A stretch of DNA of 64,000 nucleotides from Hofstenia miamia (taxonomy: Eukaryota > Xenacoelomorpha > Acoela > Hofsteniidae), in the NCBI GenBank assembly GCA_900660155.1, contig CABFPE010000081.1, positions 9,374 to 73,373 on the forward strand, given 5' to 3'. The position numbers and the translations under genes were made by a program. A model generated the notes under the pieces. The model did no database searches. It saw only the letters and a list, made by a program, of their open reading frames with translations, and had not been told where the DNA came from. How positions within the stretch are numbered: position 1 is the stretch's first letter; the number at the start of each line of letters is the position of its first letter. Of this stretch, positions 48,822 to 60,881 are shown piece by piece.

Positions 48822-50241
48822 TGTATTTCTTGAATTTGTTTTAAGCTAAAGAAGTATTGTAAAATGATTCTCTAAGAAAAATCATCATCATTGAGTTAAT
48901 AGATCATAAGTCTGTTAAATATTTTGTGAAACTTTGACAATATATTTTTGTAATGTCTCTCTCTAATGAAGTTGGATGAGTTCCAATTGACATAGAATTT
49001 ATGAAATATAACCTCTGTTAATATGTAGTAATGTATTGTAGCATCAGCAGCATTACAAACTTTAAATTCAGTATTTGAGTAATTGTTCTTGATGTTGGAG
49101 TTCAGAAGGCAGACATTTTCTACATGTGCTATTCATTTAAATTTCTTTATCACTGTTTATTAATATTTACTTGTAAAATACTAGTTTTCTTTATATATGG
49201 GTTGAGGTCAAGTTCTAAAATACACCTTAGTTTGTTTTTGCTTATATCAGTTGTTGCTACTCATTATAATCACTTAGTTGGAAGTTGGTAACTAAATTTG
49301 CCAATGGTGGATAAACTTGGGCTGGCCCTAGGACAGTGTACATTCACCAGTCCTGGATTTAGGCACATGGTTATTCTTTTGGCATTCAAATTAGTTAGTT
49401 GATGGGCATGTACTTTGCAATTCTAATTTTGGCCATGAATTATCACATTAGCATGAGCTATGTTTCACTATCAATGATACTTCTGCATTTTCTCATGCTA
49501 TTACTAGTTAAATATTTAGTCACATAATCTAGTTTACATATAACTGTGGTAATCTCTCTATTAAACAGCTGTTGCTATTTTGTAATACATGCTGCTTATC
49601 ACTTTTGCTGAATGTTTTAGCTAGTATCTACTATAGCTGTTATTTTACTTGCTATTACTACAAAATTCACTAATTTGGTTGGTGCTAGAATATCAATTAA
49701 GCATATGATTGGTTTACTGGAGCAAATATGATTTTCTTAGAAAATTAGATGAAATAATATTAAGTCATTTTTCTATAGAATTTTTGTATAATTTTATGGA
49801 ATTACATTTGCCAATTTGTAATTATATTTTAATGAAGTTTTAATTTTCAATTTTGCTAGCATTTCACAACTTACTCTAAATGGCTTCTAAGTTTCATATT
49901 TTTGCTATTGTTTCAATAAAAATATTTCAAATACTAATAACTTGCTAAGTAATTAAGATATCTCAAAACATGTAAGTACCACTACATAGAGAATCTTCTC
50001 TGCATGGGACTTGGGTAGCAATAGACAAAAAACTAAGTAGTAGAGGTTAGTTGTTGTTGTTGTTGCTGCTGCCTTGGGCTTTAGAGTGCTTTTTATTACT
50101 TAAAGACTCATTTTGGTAAGAGTCAAATTTTCCACCAAAAAAAGTTAATATATTAATGAATTTTATGGAGACAAATGCTTGTCATGGTTAATTTTTGCTA
50201 TAGCAGATAACCACATTTACCCATTGATGTGTTGAAATAGG

Positions 50242-50390
50242 ACATTTCCCAAAATTCCTTGAAGTGGACAAATGACAAAAATTGTAAGAGAATGTGGAAT
50301 AAAATGGTATGTGAGTTTAAATGCATTAATTCTTAAATACCAAACATCTGAAAAATGATCATTTTCATATTGCCAAGCTTAAATTAACAA
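50242..50390 (+). repeat. Dispersed repeat, copy B
   Basis: Second copy of the repeat at 44179-44327. It lies directly after the stop of the minus-strand coiled-coil frame at 50401. Confidence 0.8.
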
Positions 50391-51307
50391 AGGATTAATC
50401 TTACTGATTTTTTGAATATTGATAAAAGAAAGCATTGTTTTTGGTTGTCAAATTTTGATTTTGGGTTGTGATATTTTGATCTGCAGGTTGTTTCTTGATT
50501 TCTTCCAATGATTGCAGATTCTTGGAAAACAGTGTATTCTTGTCAAATGCATCCTGCATGTATTCAACACTTTTAGGTTCATATTTTTCACACTTTATTT
50601 TCATCTGTTGTATTAATCTTCAACTTCAGCTACAATTATTTCATTTTGTCTGGATTTCCACTATATGTTAATTTATAATTCCATAATTAATCATTCCATT
50701 CTTAATGAATGCTACAACATCATTCAAATATTCAGAATGTGTTCCGTTATTCTGGCTGTGTATAGAAGACTAAATTGTATTCCTTGTGAATATTCTTTAT
50801 ATTTTCCAAGTACTTAATTACTTTAAGCACTCACAAATTCTCTAGGAGACATCCATATACATACTACAACACCTCTAAGGATAGATTGAACAACTCAACT
50901 ATCACTATAATCCCACTGTGTTCAAGATTGGTGACATTTGTCCAGCCAATACATAGCATGTTAAGCAGCTGTGCATTGTATAAGAATTTATTCAGATAGA
51001 AGAAGACTAGAATGCTTGAATAGTATGCAAAACTTAAAAATGCTAGGATGATATCATTTCAGTAGTTTTCCATATTTTATAAGTATTTGATTACTGTGAA
51101 GCCCAATCTCAAGCTGTAGGCTGCCAACACTAATCATCATAAAAGGAATTTTCTTGTTTGGAATTTTTCAACCTTGACTTTTCTGACATCAAGGCTTCCA
51201 GGTACCTAATAGTCACTAATAGTCATTGTAAACCTAATGGCTTTGTTCAATGATATGTCTTAATGTGAAGGTACAACTTGTAATGAGAATGTCAATTGCA
51301 ATATCCC

Positions 51308-52120
51308 AGATAACAATTTTGGTTGTTTTTATGTTGTTTAAGGTTGTTTCATACTTTTGGTTGTTGCAGCAACCATTAACATCATAATAACAACCATTAA
51401 TACTAATTTGAGCAACTAAAAATGTGATAATTTAAGATTCAAGCAGATGCTTGCAAATAGAACTCACTTCATCATTTTGATTACTAGATCATTTTTATAT
51501 AAAGAACGGAATTGCAAAAAGCTTTTTTGAAATATTAAATTTGTGAAAAATTATAATATACTTGGTAAGCGAATTTTCAAAATAATTTATTCATGAATAT
51601 TTGGACACCTTCAAATTATCTGTCAGATAAAAAAGTTACATTTGAGCAGAAGAGATTCTTTACAATTTAAAAAAGTATTATTTCAAAATTATACTTAACT
51701 TTAAAAGTTTAAATTTTTGTTAAATTTGGCAGATTTTTATGCTTATTGTTATCATTTAAAATCAAGACATTCATTCAAAATTTCAGCAATTGTTGTATTT
51801 AATGTATTTATTGTATTACTGTTCTGCCCTTTGTTGGGCTTGTGTTAGTTTAATCAGTAATATTTGAACTGATTATCAATATAAATTTGATGTATTGCAT
51901 ATAAAAGTAATGCTAGAACAATCATGAGCAACATAAAATAATGTTGTTACAACCTCAAAATAGTGCTTTTTTATTCAGAAAAAATAACCAAAAAGCAACC
52001 TAATGTGACATTGTTAAAACAAAATTGTTTAGACCAGTCAAAAGGGTACCATTTCAATGTTAAAACAACCATAAAAAAACAACTAAAAAACAACATTGTT
52101 TAGACCAAAATTTGTTATCT
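51308..52120. mobile_element. Candidate DNA transposon (MITE) with AGATAACAATTTTGGT termini
   Basis: Left AGATAACAATTTTGGT (51308-51323) faces right ACCAAAATTTGTTATCT (52104-52120), and GTTGTTTT/AAAACAAC words continue inward on both sides. An imperfect direct repeat flanks it (aatgtcaattgca at 51288-51300; aatgtcaatattgca from 52123). The interior carries the hairpin TTGGTTGTTGCAGCAACCA but no transposase. Confidence 0.55.
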
Positions 52121-54113
52121 CCAATGTCAATATTGCATTGGAATTTTAAAGTCAATATTGATAATTTTCACTTTAGTTGCATATCTTTTATTTTGTTCTA
52201 GAAAGAAAATTTGTAAATAATTCTGCATAAACAGGGAGCACATCAATAGAACAAATATTAACATTACTTGACTTCTGTATTTCCTCTTAATATTTCTAAA
52301 AATATTATAAACCTAAGAGAATAATTATGAATCTTGCTATATTTTATTTTTTGCTAATTTTTCAGTGGTGATGATGAAATATTTGAACAAATTATACAGC
52401 TTTAGCTAGGCATTAGGCCTTCACTTCACTAAGAAATCATATGAATAAAGTATTTGAGGAAACACAAACCAGTTTTAGTATATCTAATCACCTAAATAAT
52501 TATGGACTAAATTTTGAAACAAAAATATTACATCAGATATCAAGATCAAGTTATTTAGAATTATTGAAAGTATTTGTATAAAATCTTTGCAACCAAGTTT
52601 GAACACAAAAGGAGACTTTTAAAATTTAGAAAATTATAATAATATTGTAAATCCTAGTAAATTTAGAGGGAAACTGATGATAACATTGTAAGTCAAAAAA
52701 TATCTGCATGTTCTTATTAAGTTTAAAAATAGAATGGTGCAACAACTTTCAAGATCAGATAGAAACTGACCAAGCTATATGGCTTACTAAAAATTGCCTA
52801 CTTTGTAAGAAATTTCCAAATCTTGGATGTTTTTTATATTCAGCTCATCCAATGTTATAGCTACAATATTAAACCTGAAGGCAACTTACACTATGTGTTG
52901 CTTGATAAAACAGTAAATATAGTATGCTAAGATGTGATATTTTTATGATTTTACAAAAATACTGGCAAATAACAACATGATTATATTAAACATTTTGACA
53001 AATTCTTGAATTTTCTGAATATTCATGCTGCCATTAAATAAAGATCACATAAGTACTCTTGAAAATTCTTGAAATCTCAAAATTTTGTCATTCAATGTCT
53101 CATTTATTATTGGTAATGAACTTAGATTGACTCAATCTAACATATTGAAATTAGTTAAAACATTAGAAATGGCTGACTTTCTTCTGTTCAAACTTCCAGA
53201 GAGAAGGATCAAATTAATAAATGTGATCCAAAGCATACCATATCAATCCTTCTAAAATCCCAGGATCCTGAACTTCATTATGATTTTTAAAAACTATTAA
53301 ATTTCACTTTCTAATCCATATTTCAACCTTCTTAACTTCAAAATCATTATGAATTCTATGGATTTCTGGAATTCTACAGCTTTATCATAATAATTTTAAA
53401 ATGAATGTAAGGTTTTTTTATTTTACTAAGAACTGTGCTGCCTTGGATTGACAATGTATATGAACAAAACAAACACAAACTCAGCAAAACCCAAGATTTT
53501 CAAGTACTTCGAATGTTAACAACTTGAACTCAAATAAGCTTAATTGGAAAAACTTGGAAGAGAAATCATTATAACTAAACCTGAACTCATTCAAAAATCC
53601 ACTTGAAAATATCATAAAAATTAAGTTTTTTTAAATATCAATTTTCTTACCAATCACAAAAATTATTTTTTAGATTAAAATTATGGTAAAATAAATGTTT
53701 TTTATCTTAAAAACGCGGAATTAGAAAAAAACTTGATTAAACTTGGAATTTCATTTAAAAAACTACTTGAACTCAAACTTGAAACATAAAAACTTAAACT
53801 GAGTCTGATTAACTTAAACTTGAATAAAAAACTATATTACGTGACACATCAGTCATAAGAAAATAGAGGAGCATCTTCTAAATCTGGAATTCTTATATTT
53901 ATGTGCAATTATATAAATGCATCAATGTAATATTTGTTGAAAATGAAAAATGTAAAAATATTATTTTATATTTAGTGTGTTCCACCCTGCACATAATGCT
54001 ACATGCTGCCACTTAACTCTATTAACTCTAATTGGAAATTAATAGCCGTCTGTTATTCATATCTGATCTTTATTACTTCATTTTGTTGCATTAGACGAAA
54101 TTTTGTTTTGCAG

Positions 54114-54206
54114 AAAAATAATTTTCTCGACAGATGGCGCACAAAAATGCCAGATTTGCCCTATCTTAATACATTAGCAAATAAAACTTTGCACTATTTC
54201 TTCTAA
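54114..54206 (+). CDS. Candidate terminal exon, unidentified
   Basis: After the acceptor ttttgttttgcag a frame reads K-N-N-F-L-D-R-W-R-T-K-M-P-D-L-P-Y-L-N-T, then L-H-Y-F-F and TAA. No GT occurs inside, so it can only be a last exon in this frame. The peptide looks protein-like but I cannot name it. It lies just outside the CpG-depleted block, and a possible parent gene would run into that block. Confidence 0.3.
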   Translation, partial: KNNFLDRWRTKMPDLPYLNTLANKTLHYFF

Positions 54207-54381
54207 ATTATACAATATATTTAAAATCGGGGGTGAGAAAATGAAAGTAAATGCCCTTAAGATTCTTTGTGAATGTTAAAGTACTCATATACTTGGTTAG
54301 TTTTTTNTGCTTTGCACTCTTTAACCTAATAACACCTTGAACCAACGTGCATGATTAATAATTATTTTATTGTTTGCGCAG

Positions 54382-55681
54382 CAAATCGAATTTGACCCAA
54401 CAACGTTTATTTCAGTGAACTGTAAATCCGTTGGTAACATACATATACCATTTAACATTACACGATTTGATACACTCAAACTTATTAAAATACAATATAC
54501 AACTATTTATTGGAGTTTAGTTACTGCGAAATTATTTTATGTCAAATGTGGTTTGGTTTTGTTGGAATGCTTTTTAATAATTACATACACTTAAGAATGA
54601 TCTCACATATATGCAATCAGTGTTGACAGGTATTAAGTTTAACAAATAGATTTGACAGAAATTAGAATTTATTCAACTGATATGTTTATAGATTTTTTAC
54701 TAAACATTGTTGAACAATAGAAAGGCAAAATTGTTACTATATAAATTCTATTGTAAATACCATAACAATAGAGACGGTTTTCCAATAATTGGAAAAAGAT
54801 ATGCTTTTAAAAAAATGTGCTCAATATTTGCAGGGAGAGTATAAAAAAGTGATCAAAATTTGTGCTCATTTTGACCCTTCTTATTTGACTAGCAAAATTG
54901 GTTAACTATAACAAAAATGTAATAGTTAGGTAACCGATTTTAAAAGTATATTTATATACTTTATAACCATATTGTTAACAGGTTGAAAACATGTGTTCAG
55001 CACTTAAAACAGTTGGATCTAATAAATTTTGTTTATAGGTCGTAATTCGAATTATAAATGGTTTTTTTGTTTATGAAAAGATTTTTCGATTAAAAATTGG
55101 TTTTAAAGTGGTTATATATTGGTTTAGCCCTTCTACGTCGTTACTTTTAATATATGGGCATCGTCATTTGGGGTAACTTTGTTACCCCAAATTATAAATT
55201 TCATATTATTTAATATAAAATAAATTTAAAGAATTGTGTTCAAGCTACATAAATTCTTTCACTTATAGCATGTGGCTTACAACAAAATATGAAAGCATGT
55301 AACACTTTTCTGTAGTGTTTTTTAAATATTTGCATGAAAAAATAACGGTTTATGTTTGGTTAAAATCTAGTCTTTTTTACTTTAGTGGGCTTTGCGCATG
55401 TGTTTAATATTAGAAATAAATGAATTGCAAAATGTCAAAAATATATAATTGTTAAATGTTATATTTAATTTTCCTAGGCATATATTTTGCACTCTGCTAA
55501 AGTGTATATATAGTTTTAATATAAAAAATGTGCATTGCGTATATTATTTTCCTTTATTGTTTAGGTAGACTACATAATTGAATGGAATGATTCTGAAGAA
55601 ATACAGTTAATTTCGGATGCACTTGCAATGATCAACTTAGACTACAGAATTTGTAAAAAACATGAATTTGGTATTCAATAA
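54382..55681 (+). CDS. Candidate multi-exon gene 3' part, unidentified
   Basis: Three splice-flanked open segments: 54382-54414 (Q-I-E-F-D-P-T-T-F-I-S, after gtttgcgcag); 54834-54900 (G-E-Y-K-K-V-I-K-I-C-A-H-F-D-P-S-Y-L, after atatttgcag); and 55565-55681 (V-D-Y-I-I-E-W-N-D-S-E-E-I-Q-L-I-S-D-A, ending in TAA after ttattgtttag). The first two join in phase. The last needs a further exon or another donor. Family not recognised. An ambiguous base at 54307 lies just upstream. Confidence 0.35.
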
Positions 55682-58600
55682 TTGTTCAGGAATTGAAAAA
55701 TTCTTGAGCAATTATATTTAGATTTTAATTTTGAAGTAATACTATATGAATTTAATATCAAAACAATCAATTTTTTTCAAATTTTACTACAAGTAAATAA
55801 ATAGAATGTAGTACATGTAGATGCATTAGCGAGCATATAATCCCATTTATTTCAATGCATTATTTGAGAGAGTGAAGGAAAATGCGTCATTGGACCGGAG
55901 CTATTAGTTCAACAATCACAATAAATTGAGTTCATTTAATTTCAAATAATTTTTCTTAAATATTAATTTGCACTGCGTTATTTTGCCACTAGAGGGCTTG
56001 TAAATCACTTAATTAAATTTCGTGTAATGATTCATACTGATTAGTATATAAATACATTTTCATGATTTTGAGGAACCAGGAATAAACACACATATTTGTA
56101 ATGCAAAATACTTATAGTAAAAATGCATACAAACTGAAATTATTGTTATGGTTAATTCCTCTGCTTCCTTGACTACGATCAGTCACTGACATACATGGTT
56201 GTTCATGTGTAGTAGAAATATATCTTAAATATAACTCCATTATTTGGCTTCAATTTTACAATTAGCTTACATAGTTGATGTTTCCAAGCCACCAATAAAT
56301 CCAAATGTTTGTACTTGCTAGTCATAATAGGGCTTTAATGGAAGTTGGAGATACTGCATTAAAATTTGAAAATTTGTTTACTACTGCAATTGCAACCAAA
56401 CCTACAATTTAAAAACTATGGTAATTTGACAAAACAAATGCATTGGCAATTAAATATAGAAATGAATTTTGTTACAAACAGTATTAAAAGGACACATTCT
56501 GTTTCTTTCAAATTTAGTATTTTATGTTTAGAAATTAAATTGTAATGCTTATTAGCATGATGGTAATTCATGACATTTTATTTCAAAGTTAATTTAATTA
56601 AATTTGACCATTTAACTATTATTAATTTAATTATAATTGAATCTTTAATGCGGATTCTAATTGTCTTTTTGTATGTTATTTGTTTGTTAATTAGTTCATC
56701 TTTTTAATTTAACTTAGGTCCGAAGAAATAATTTTTGCTTACTGAAATGCGATAATGTATTCAAAATAGGGCAAAAATTTGCCCTTAAATTGTTATAGAA
56801 TCTATATTGGAAACCTTTTAAATTGATCCCGCACACCTCATTTGATGTTCAATAAGATTTAATGCATTGTATTTTATTTTGGGCATACGCATGAAAAATT
56901 GATGCGGACTTTTTTCTCATGTCAATTCCTACACAACACATCCGTTATTCTTAAATCGCAGTAAGAACTGATTCAGCTTGAGTCTTTTTTCGAAATTTTG
57001 AAAATGCATTGCTCTTCTTGCTGGAAGACGACTTTATGCTAATGCTGGTGGCGAGGTTTCTACTACCAAGGCGTGCCCCAGAGAACAGTTTGGGGACCTA
57101 ATTACTACAACGATTCCGATAACACTGTAGTAGTTGGAGTTATGTTTAGCCGGGAGGATAGAGCATCCAAATTAATGGGAACAATTTAATAGGAATTTTG
57201 CAAAGTCGACTTAGATTTAAAGATATACCTGAAATTCATTTATCAAGGGCATCGAATTTGATAAGTTTGATTTTAGGATACATATTAACAAAATTGTTGG
57301 ATCTGTGATGTCTAGACTGTATCTTCTGTTACGCCTGAAGCATTTCGGGTCTCATAAAGACAAGTTGTAGTTTTATAGTTCTTAGTAAACTGATTGCTCT
57401 GTTTCTGTGCAATTGCCAAAAAGACTGAGCTCAAAATAGATAACGGTGATTAGATTTGGAATTATCAAAGAATTCCCACTATACGAGAGCATATAATGCT
57501 AAGCTCTACACGAGAATAATTGATTAACATCCTCCTACCTTTCCTTCCTACAAGATCTGATTACGCGGAATCTAATTTATGTAGTAGAGTAGCAACTGGC
57601 AAAGTTTTTGTTCCCCCATAGACATTTGAAATCTTATTAATTTTTCAAATTATTGGTTTCACGATAGAACTATCCCATATTGTCCCGATTATTCCGATTA
57701 TGGATGTTAATCTATAATTAATAAAAGTATTTGATATGAATGAAAGGTTACAATTAAAACCGTATATCTATGATTCGTTTTTTGTAAAAATCTATATCAA
57801 AATTTTTAGGGGTAAGTCTTTTTCGTTCATGAAAGTTTCTACCGAAATGCATAAATGCTTCAAATCACCTGAAAAAATTTCAGATTGCAGTGAAATACCC
57901 AAGTCTCAAACAATAATGAAAAAAATTGATTTTTCAGTGTTTTTGCAAGAATGATTGTAAGGTCGCGAACGAAACACCCTCTGGGTCATTATAATAGTAC
58001 ATATCATTTCAAATATCGTGTTCCAGATTGTTGGTGCAATGTTCAACACTGTACACTAAAAACTGTATTGGTGCAGGAGCTTGTAAAATTTTGAATATAT
58101 TATATGACTGAGTATGCCATGAAAACCTCTCAAAAAGATATGAACTTATGTATACATTTTGAAAATGTTTAAGACAATATAGGAAATCATAATAATTATT
58201 TGTATTGTATTTTCTTTTGCTATGATACGGCCAGGGCCATGAACGAAGGGTGCAAACGGTCATTTAACCCTGCTGCGCACGCGATGTCTAACGACTCACT
58301 AAGAAATATCATCTAATCCCAAAGAAATCTAAAAGATATTTCATGTAGAATTAAAATGATCTGGAACCGGGGTGTTCAGCTCAATTTGACACCGGTAAAC
58401 TTGGTGCCCTATCTTATGTAGCATTCGTTATGTGTATTATCATGTCAGTTATATGGTTCAAAATTCTGGTGATAATTGATCACCAACAAAGTTATTCAGA
58501 CCATCCTACGGTGGGTAAGCGGCAGCTTTAATGGCCTATCAAGGTAGCATAGATTGACTTTGATTGAGTCATCAAAAACTAATGTTTCCAAGCTAATGTA

Positions 58601-59103
58601 ATAATTTTTTAGTTTTGTACTTCATTTAACTTCATTTAATATTCAAATTCTGTTTTTTGTAGCATACACGTATATTTATGTTAAAAATTTTGATATTATT
58701 GCAGTAGAAAAGTTTGCAAATGTCATGATTGTTATGGTGGGTTCAGGTAAGTGGATCCGCATAATTTAAGTACATAACCGGACCTAAATACTGAATGCTA
58801 AATGTGGCCAAATATAGGCACTATACTTTTACATAACTAAAATAAGCCAAGAGTTATTAAAATGAAGGTGTATTTCGATCTACTATTATTTTTAAAAAGT
58901 TTGTAAAAATTCCAATCAGTTAGCAGTAACATAAGTAGTTCTACTTCGCTTTTTGACGCCTCTCTCACCAATAATAAATTTTATTTAAATTTCTTCATTT
59001 AAAGGGAAGCATATAGAAATTTTTACTCTAAGTTTTAAGTTTTACATATGTATTGTTGATTTTAAATGCTTGGGCCAATAATAACGTCCTGATTTAATTT
59101 TAG
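55682..59103. other. Non-coding stretch with one tiny exon candidate
   Basis: No gene supported. A 43-nt segment at 58704-58746 between gatattattgcag and GTAAGTGG has an open frame reading E-K-F-A-N-V-M-I-V-M-V-G-S, but no partner exon was found. Frames at 57736-57954 (+) and 58009-58263 (-) lack recognisable features. Confidence 0.3.
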
Positions 59104-59112
59104 GAATCATTA

Positions 59113-59862
59113 ATGGATTATGATATTGATTGTAAGTAAATGGGAGAATTTTTATATTGATTTAATAACTACATTTAGCTCTTGAATTGAAAAGTCAAAA
59201 TTTGAAAGGGTTTGTAGATGAACTTGTTTCTGATGTCAGCAATCAATTTGAATCTTCATGGATGACAAAGCTATCAGGTTCAGATTAATTCGATTGAAAC
59301 TTTTTTCTTATTGATTTAATTATTTTTAAATGTCCTATTTTTGCTAAGATATGATGTGAAAACTTTTTGAGCCATGAGAATGAAGAAAGACCATTCATTG
59401 ATTAAATTGCATGAATTAAAGAATGCCTTGCAGAACAGTCTCCAGCACTATGATGAACTCCCAGAATTGTCATCAACGATAGCAGAGACGGAAGTGGGCG
59501 TTTAAATAAGAAATATCCCAAATGTAATCATCTATTGACAAATACGGTGTTTCTTAGAGACAGTTGATAACTAGATGCAATGTTTATCAATCAACACTGA
59601 ATCCTGTCAAATGTTTCGGATACCAGCACTGATGAAATTTTGCAGATGAAAGAAAAAATTGCAAAAATATGAAATAAATATGTTTAATGAAATGAACATT
59701 AAATGTGTAGACAAGTGCCATAGCCAACCTAATTTGTCGTTTTGAGAGTTTTTTTAGTATTTTGATGGCCGTTTTTTTTCTGGTGATCGGAAAGATGAAA
59801 ATATTGCTCAAATACGTCAACGGATTGTAAAGTCAATTATGGAAGTGGACAAAACAAAATGA
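59113..59862 (+). CDS. Small four-exon gene for a helical protein, unidentified
   Basis: After the acceptor at 59103, ATG at 59113 gives M-D-Y-D-I-D and a GTAAGT donor at 59132. Exon 2 is 59179-59277 (L-K-G-F-V-D-E-L-V-S-D-V-S-N-Q-F-E). Exon 3 starts at 59372 (M-R-M-K-K-D-H-S-L-I-K-L-H-E-L-K-N-A-L) and runs to a GTGGGC donor at 59494 or to TAA at 59505. Exon 4 is 59758-59862 (F-D-G-R-F-F-S-G-D-R-K-D-E-N-I-A-Q) with a TGA stop. Phases agree throughout for a protein of about 114 residues. It is mostly charged helix, as in small coiled-coil subunits of larger complexes, but no family is recognised. The first two introns are 47 and 94 bp. Confidence 0.55.
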
Positions 59863-60881
59863 TATTAACGTTGTGATATGACTTTGATTCAATAAACAAA
59901 GTTAGAATACAGCTGCCAGCTATGGACCATACAGTGTCAGCTACCTTAATATCATTATTTGCTTATGTTCTTGTACACATCAATTGAAGATACTAGCATT
60001 GTCAAAGAGGAATAGAATAACAGGACTCATGCAATATTGCAAACGAATAGGCAGGCTTGTAAGTGTGTGGCATGCAATAAATGTTTTTTAACTTTCGACA
60101 ATTCTAAACGCTGAAAAACACGTATTAGTGTTTTCTAGTTTCACCATATCAAAGTCTTTTCGATTATTACAAAAATAAGTTTATGAAGTTCTCACTCTCA
60201 GCCGGATTTTTTCACCTTTAAAACCAAGTTTTGCTCCTCAAAAAAATTAATCAAACTCATAACCAAGCAGCGAAATTCATCAGGACTATAACTTGCATAT
60301 GGCTAAATAGTAAGAGAACAAAAATCGATATTCTGGTGCTTTGATTTGATAATGGCCACTGACGTCTGGGAATTGACCCTGGTATCAAAAAAATTAAGAA
60401 ATATGTGTTCTCGGAATAGAATGGTGCTGAAATTTGGCAGGGCCATAGCTAGCATATAGCTAAGTACCAAAATTCAATTGATCGCTGGTTGAAATTCATT
60501 AAATGTTGATTTGATAGAATATATCTCAAAAAATAATCATTAAATTAATACCACTTTCCTAACGTATTTTTAGGAAAAGAAAAAATGAGGGTTATGTGTT
60601 GCAGCTCATTTAAATTTACTCATCATTATTTCAGTATATTTACATGATTAAAAATAGGGACACGTTTTTGGGTTGGAGTCCTTTTATTCTATTAGTAAAA
60701 TATTTTTTGGATTTTATTAATTCAATGTATGAATTGATTTAGTGCAATTTAGAAATATTTATCTATTCAATTGTCGTTTTTCTTGCGCCTTCTTCATGCC
60801 TTTCGACAAATATCATAAGATAAATGTTGTATTAAAAATTTTTGTGTATGATACTGGTATATTTTTTATAGATTTTTATAG
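59863..60881. other. Intergenic spacer between two plus-strand genes
   Basis: No coding exon recognised. It probably holds the 3' flank of the small gene and the promoter or 5' UTR intron of the next. An acceptor (ttttatag) ends at 60881. Confidence 0.4.

Larger units (their letters stand above)
45744..50660 (-). mobile_element. Large degenerate LINE on the minus strand, CpG-depleted
   Basis: Read 5' to 3' on the minus strand: a coiled-coil-like frame at 50604-50401 (ATG; K-Y-E-P-K-S-V-E-Y-M-Q-D-A-F), perhaps ORF1; open segments at about 49160-48890 and 48820-48400 (W-L-I-A-D-K-F-F-V, V-D-P-S-P-A-N-A-Q-H-V-F-F) of unknown domain; a pre-RT block at 48073-47678 (L-K-K-F-S-K-A-L-V-P-H-I-L-Q-L and F-Q-S-L-W-K-H-T-I); then F-S-K-A-F-D-K-V-S-H-R-I-L-L (about 46905) and V-K-Y-L-G-I-I-I-A-H-N-L-N-W (about 46500). 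It ends in AATAAAGTATTTTTG plus a TATTG pentamer repeat at 45761-45744. Many stops and frame changes. The RT core (45744-48090) is certain. The extension to 50660 is inferred from the order of the pieces. Confidence 0.7.
43695..53713. other. CpG-depleted domain
   Basis: Reading line by line I find only about eight CpG dinucleotides in roughly 10 kb (near 44139, 44729, 47302, 47366, 50705, 51508, 51565, 53510). At about 28-30% G+C some 160-220 would be expected. Just outside, density returns to roughly the expected level (for example about six CpG in 54301-54540). TG and CA are common inside. The simplest reading is a domain that has long been CpG-methylated in the germline and has lost CpG by deamination. 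No host exon was recognised inside. Confidence 0.8.
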
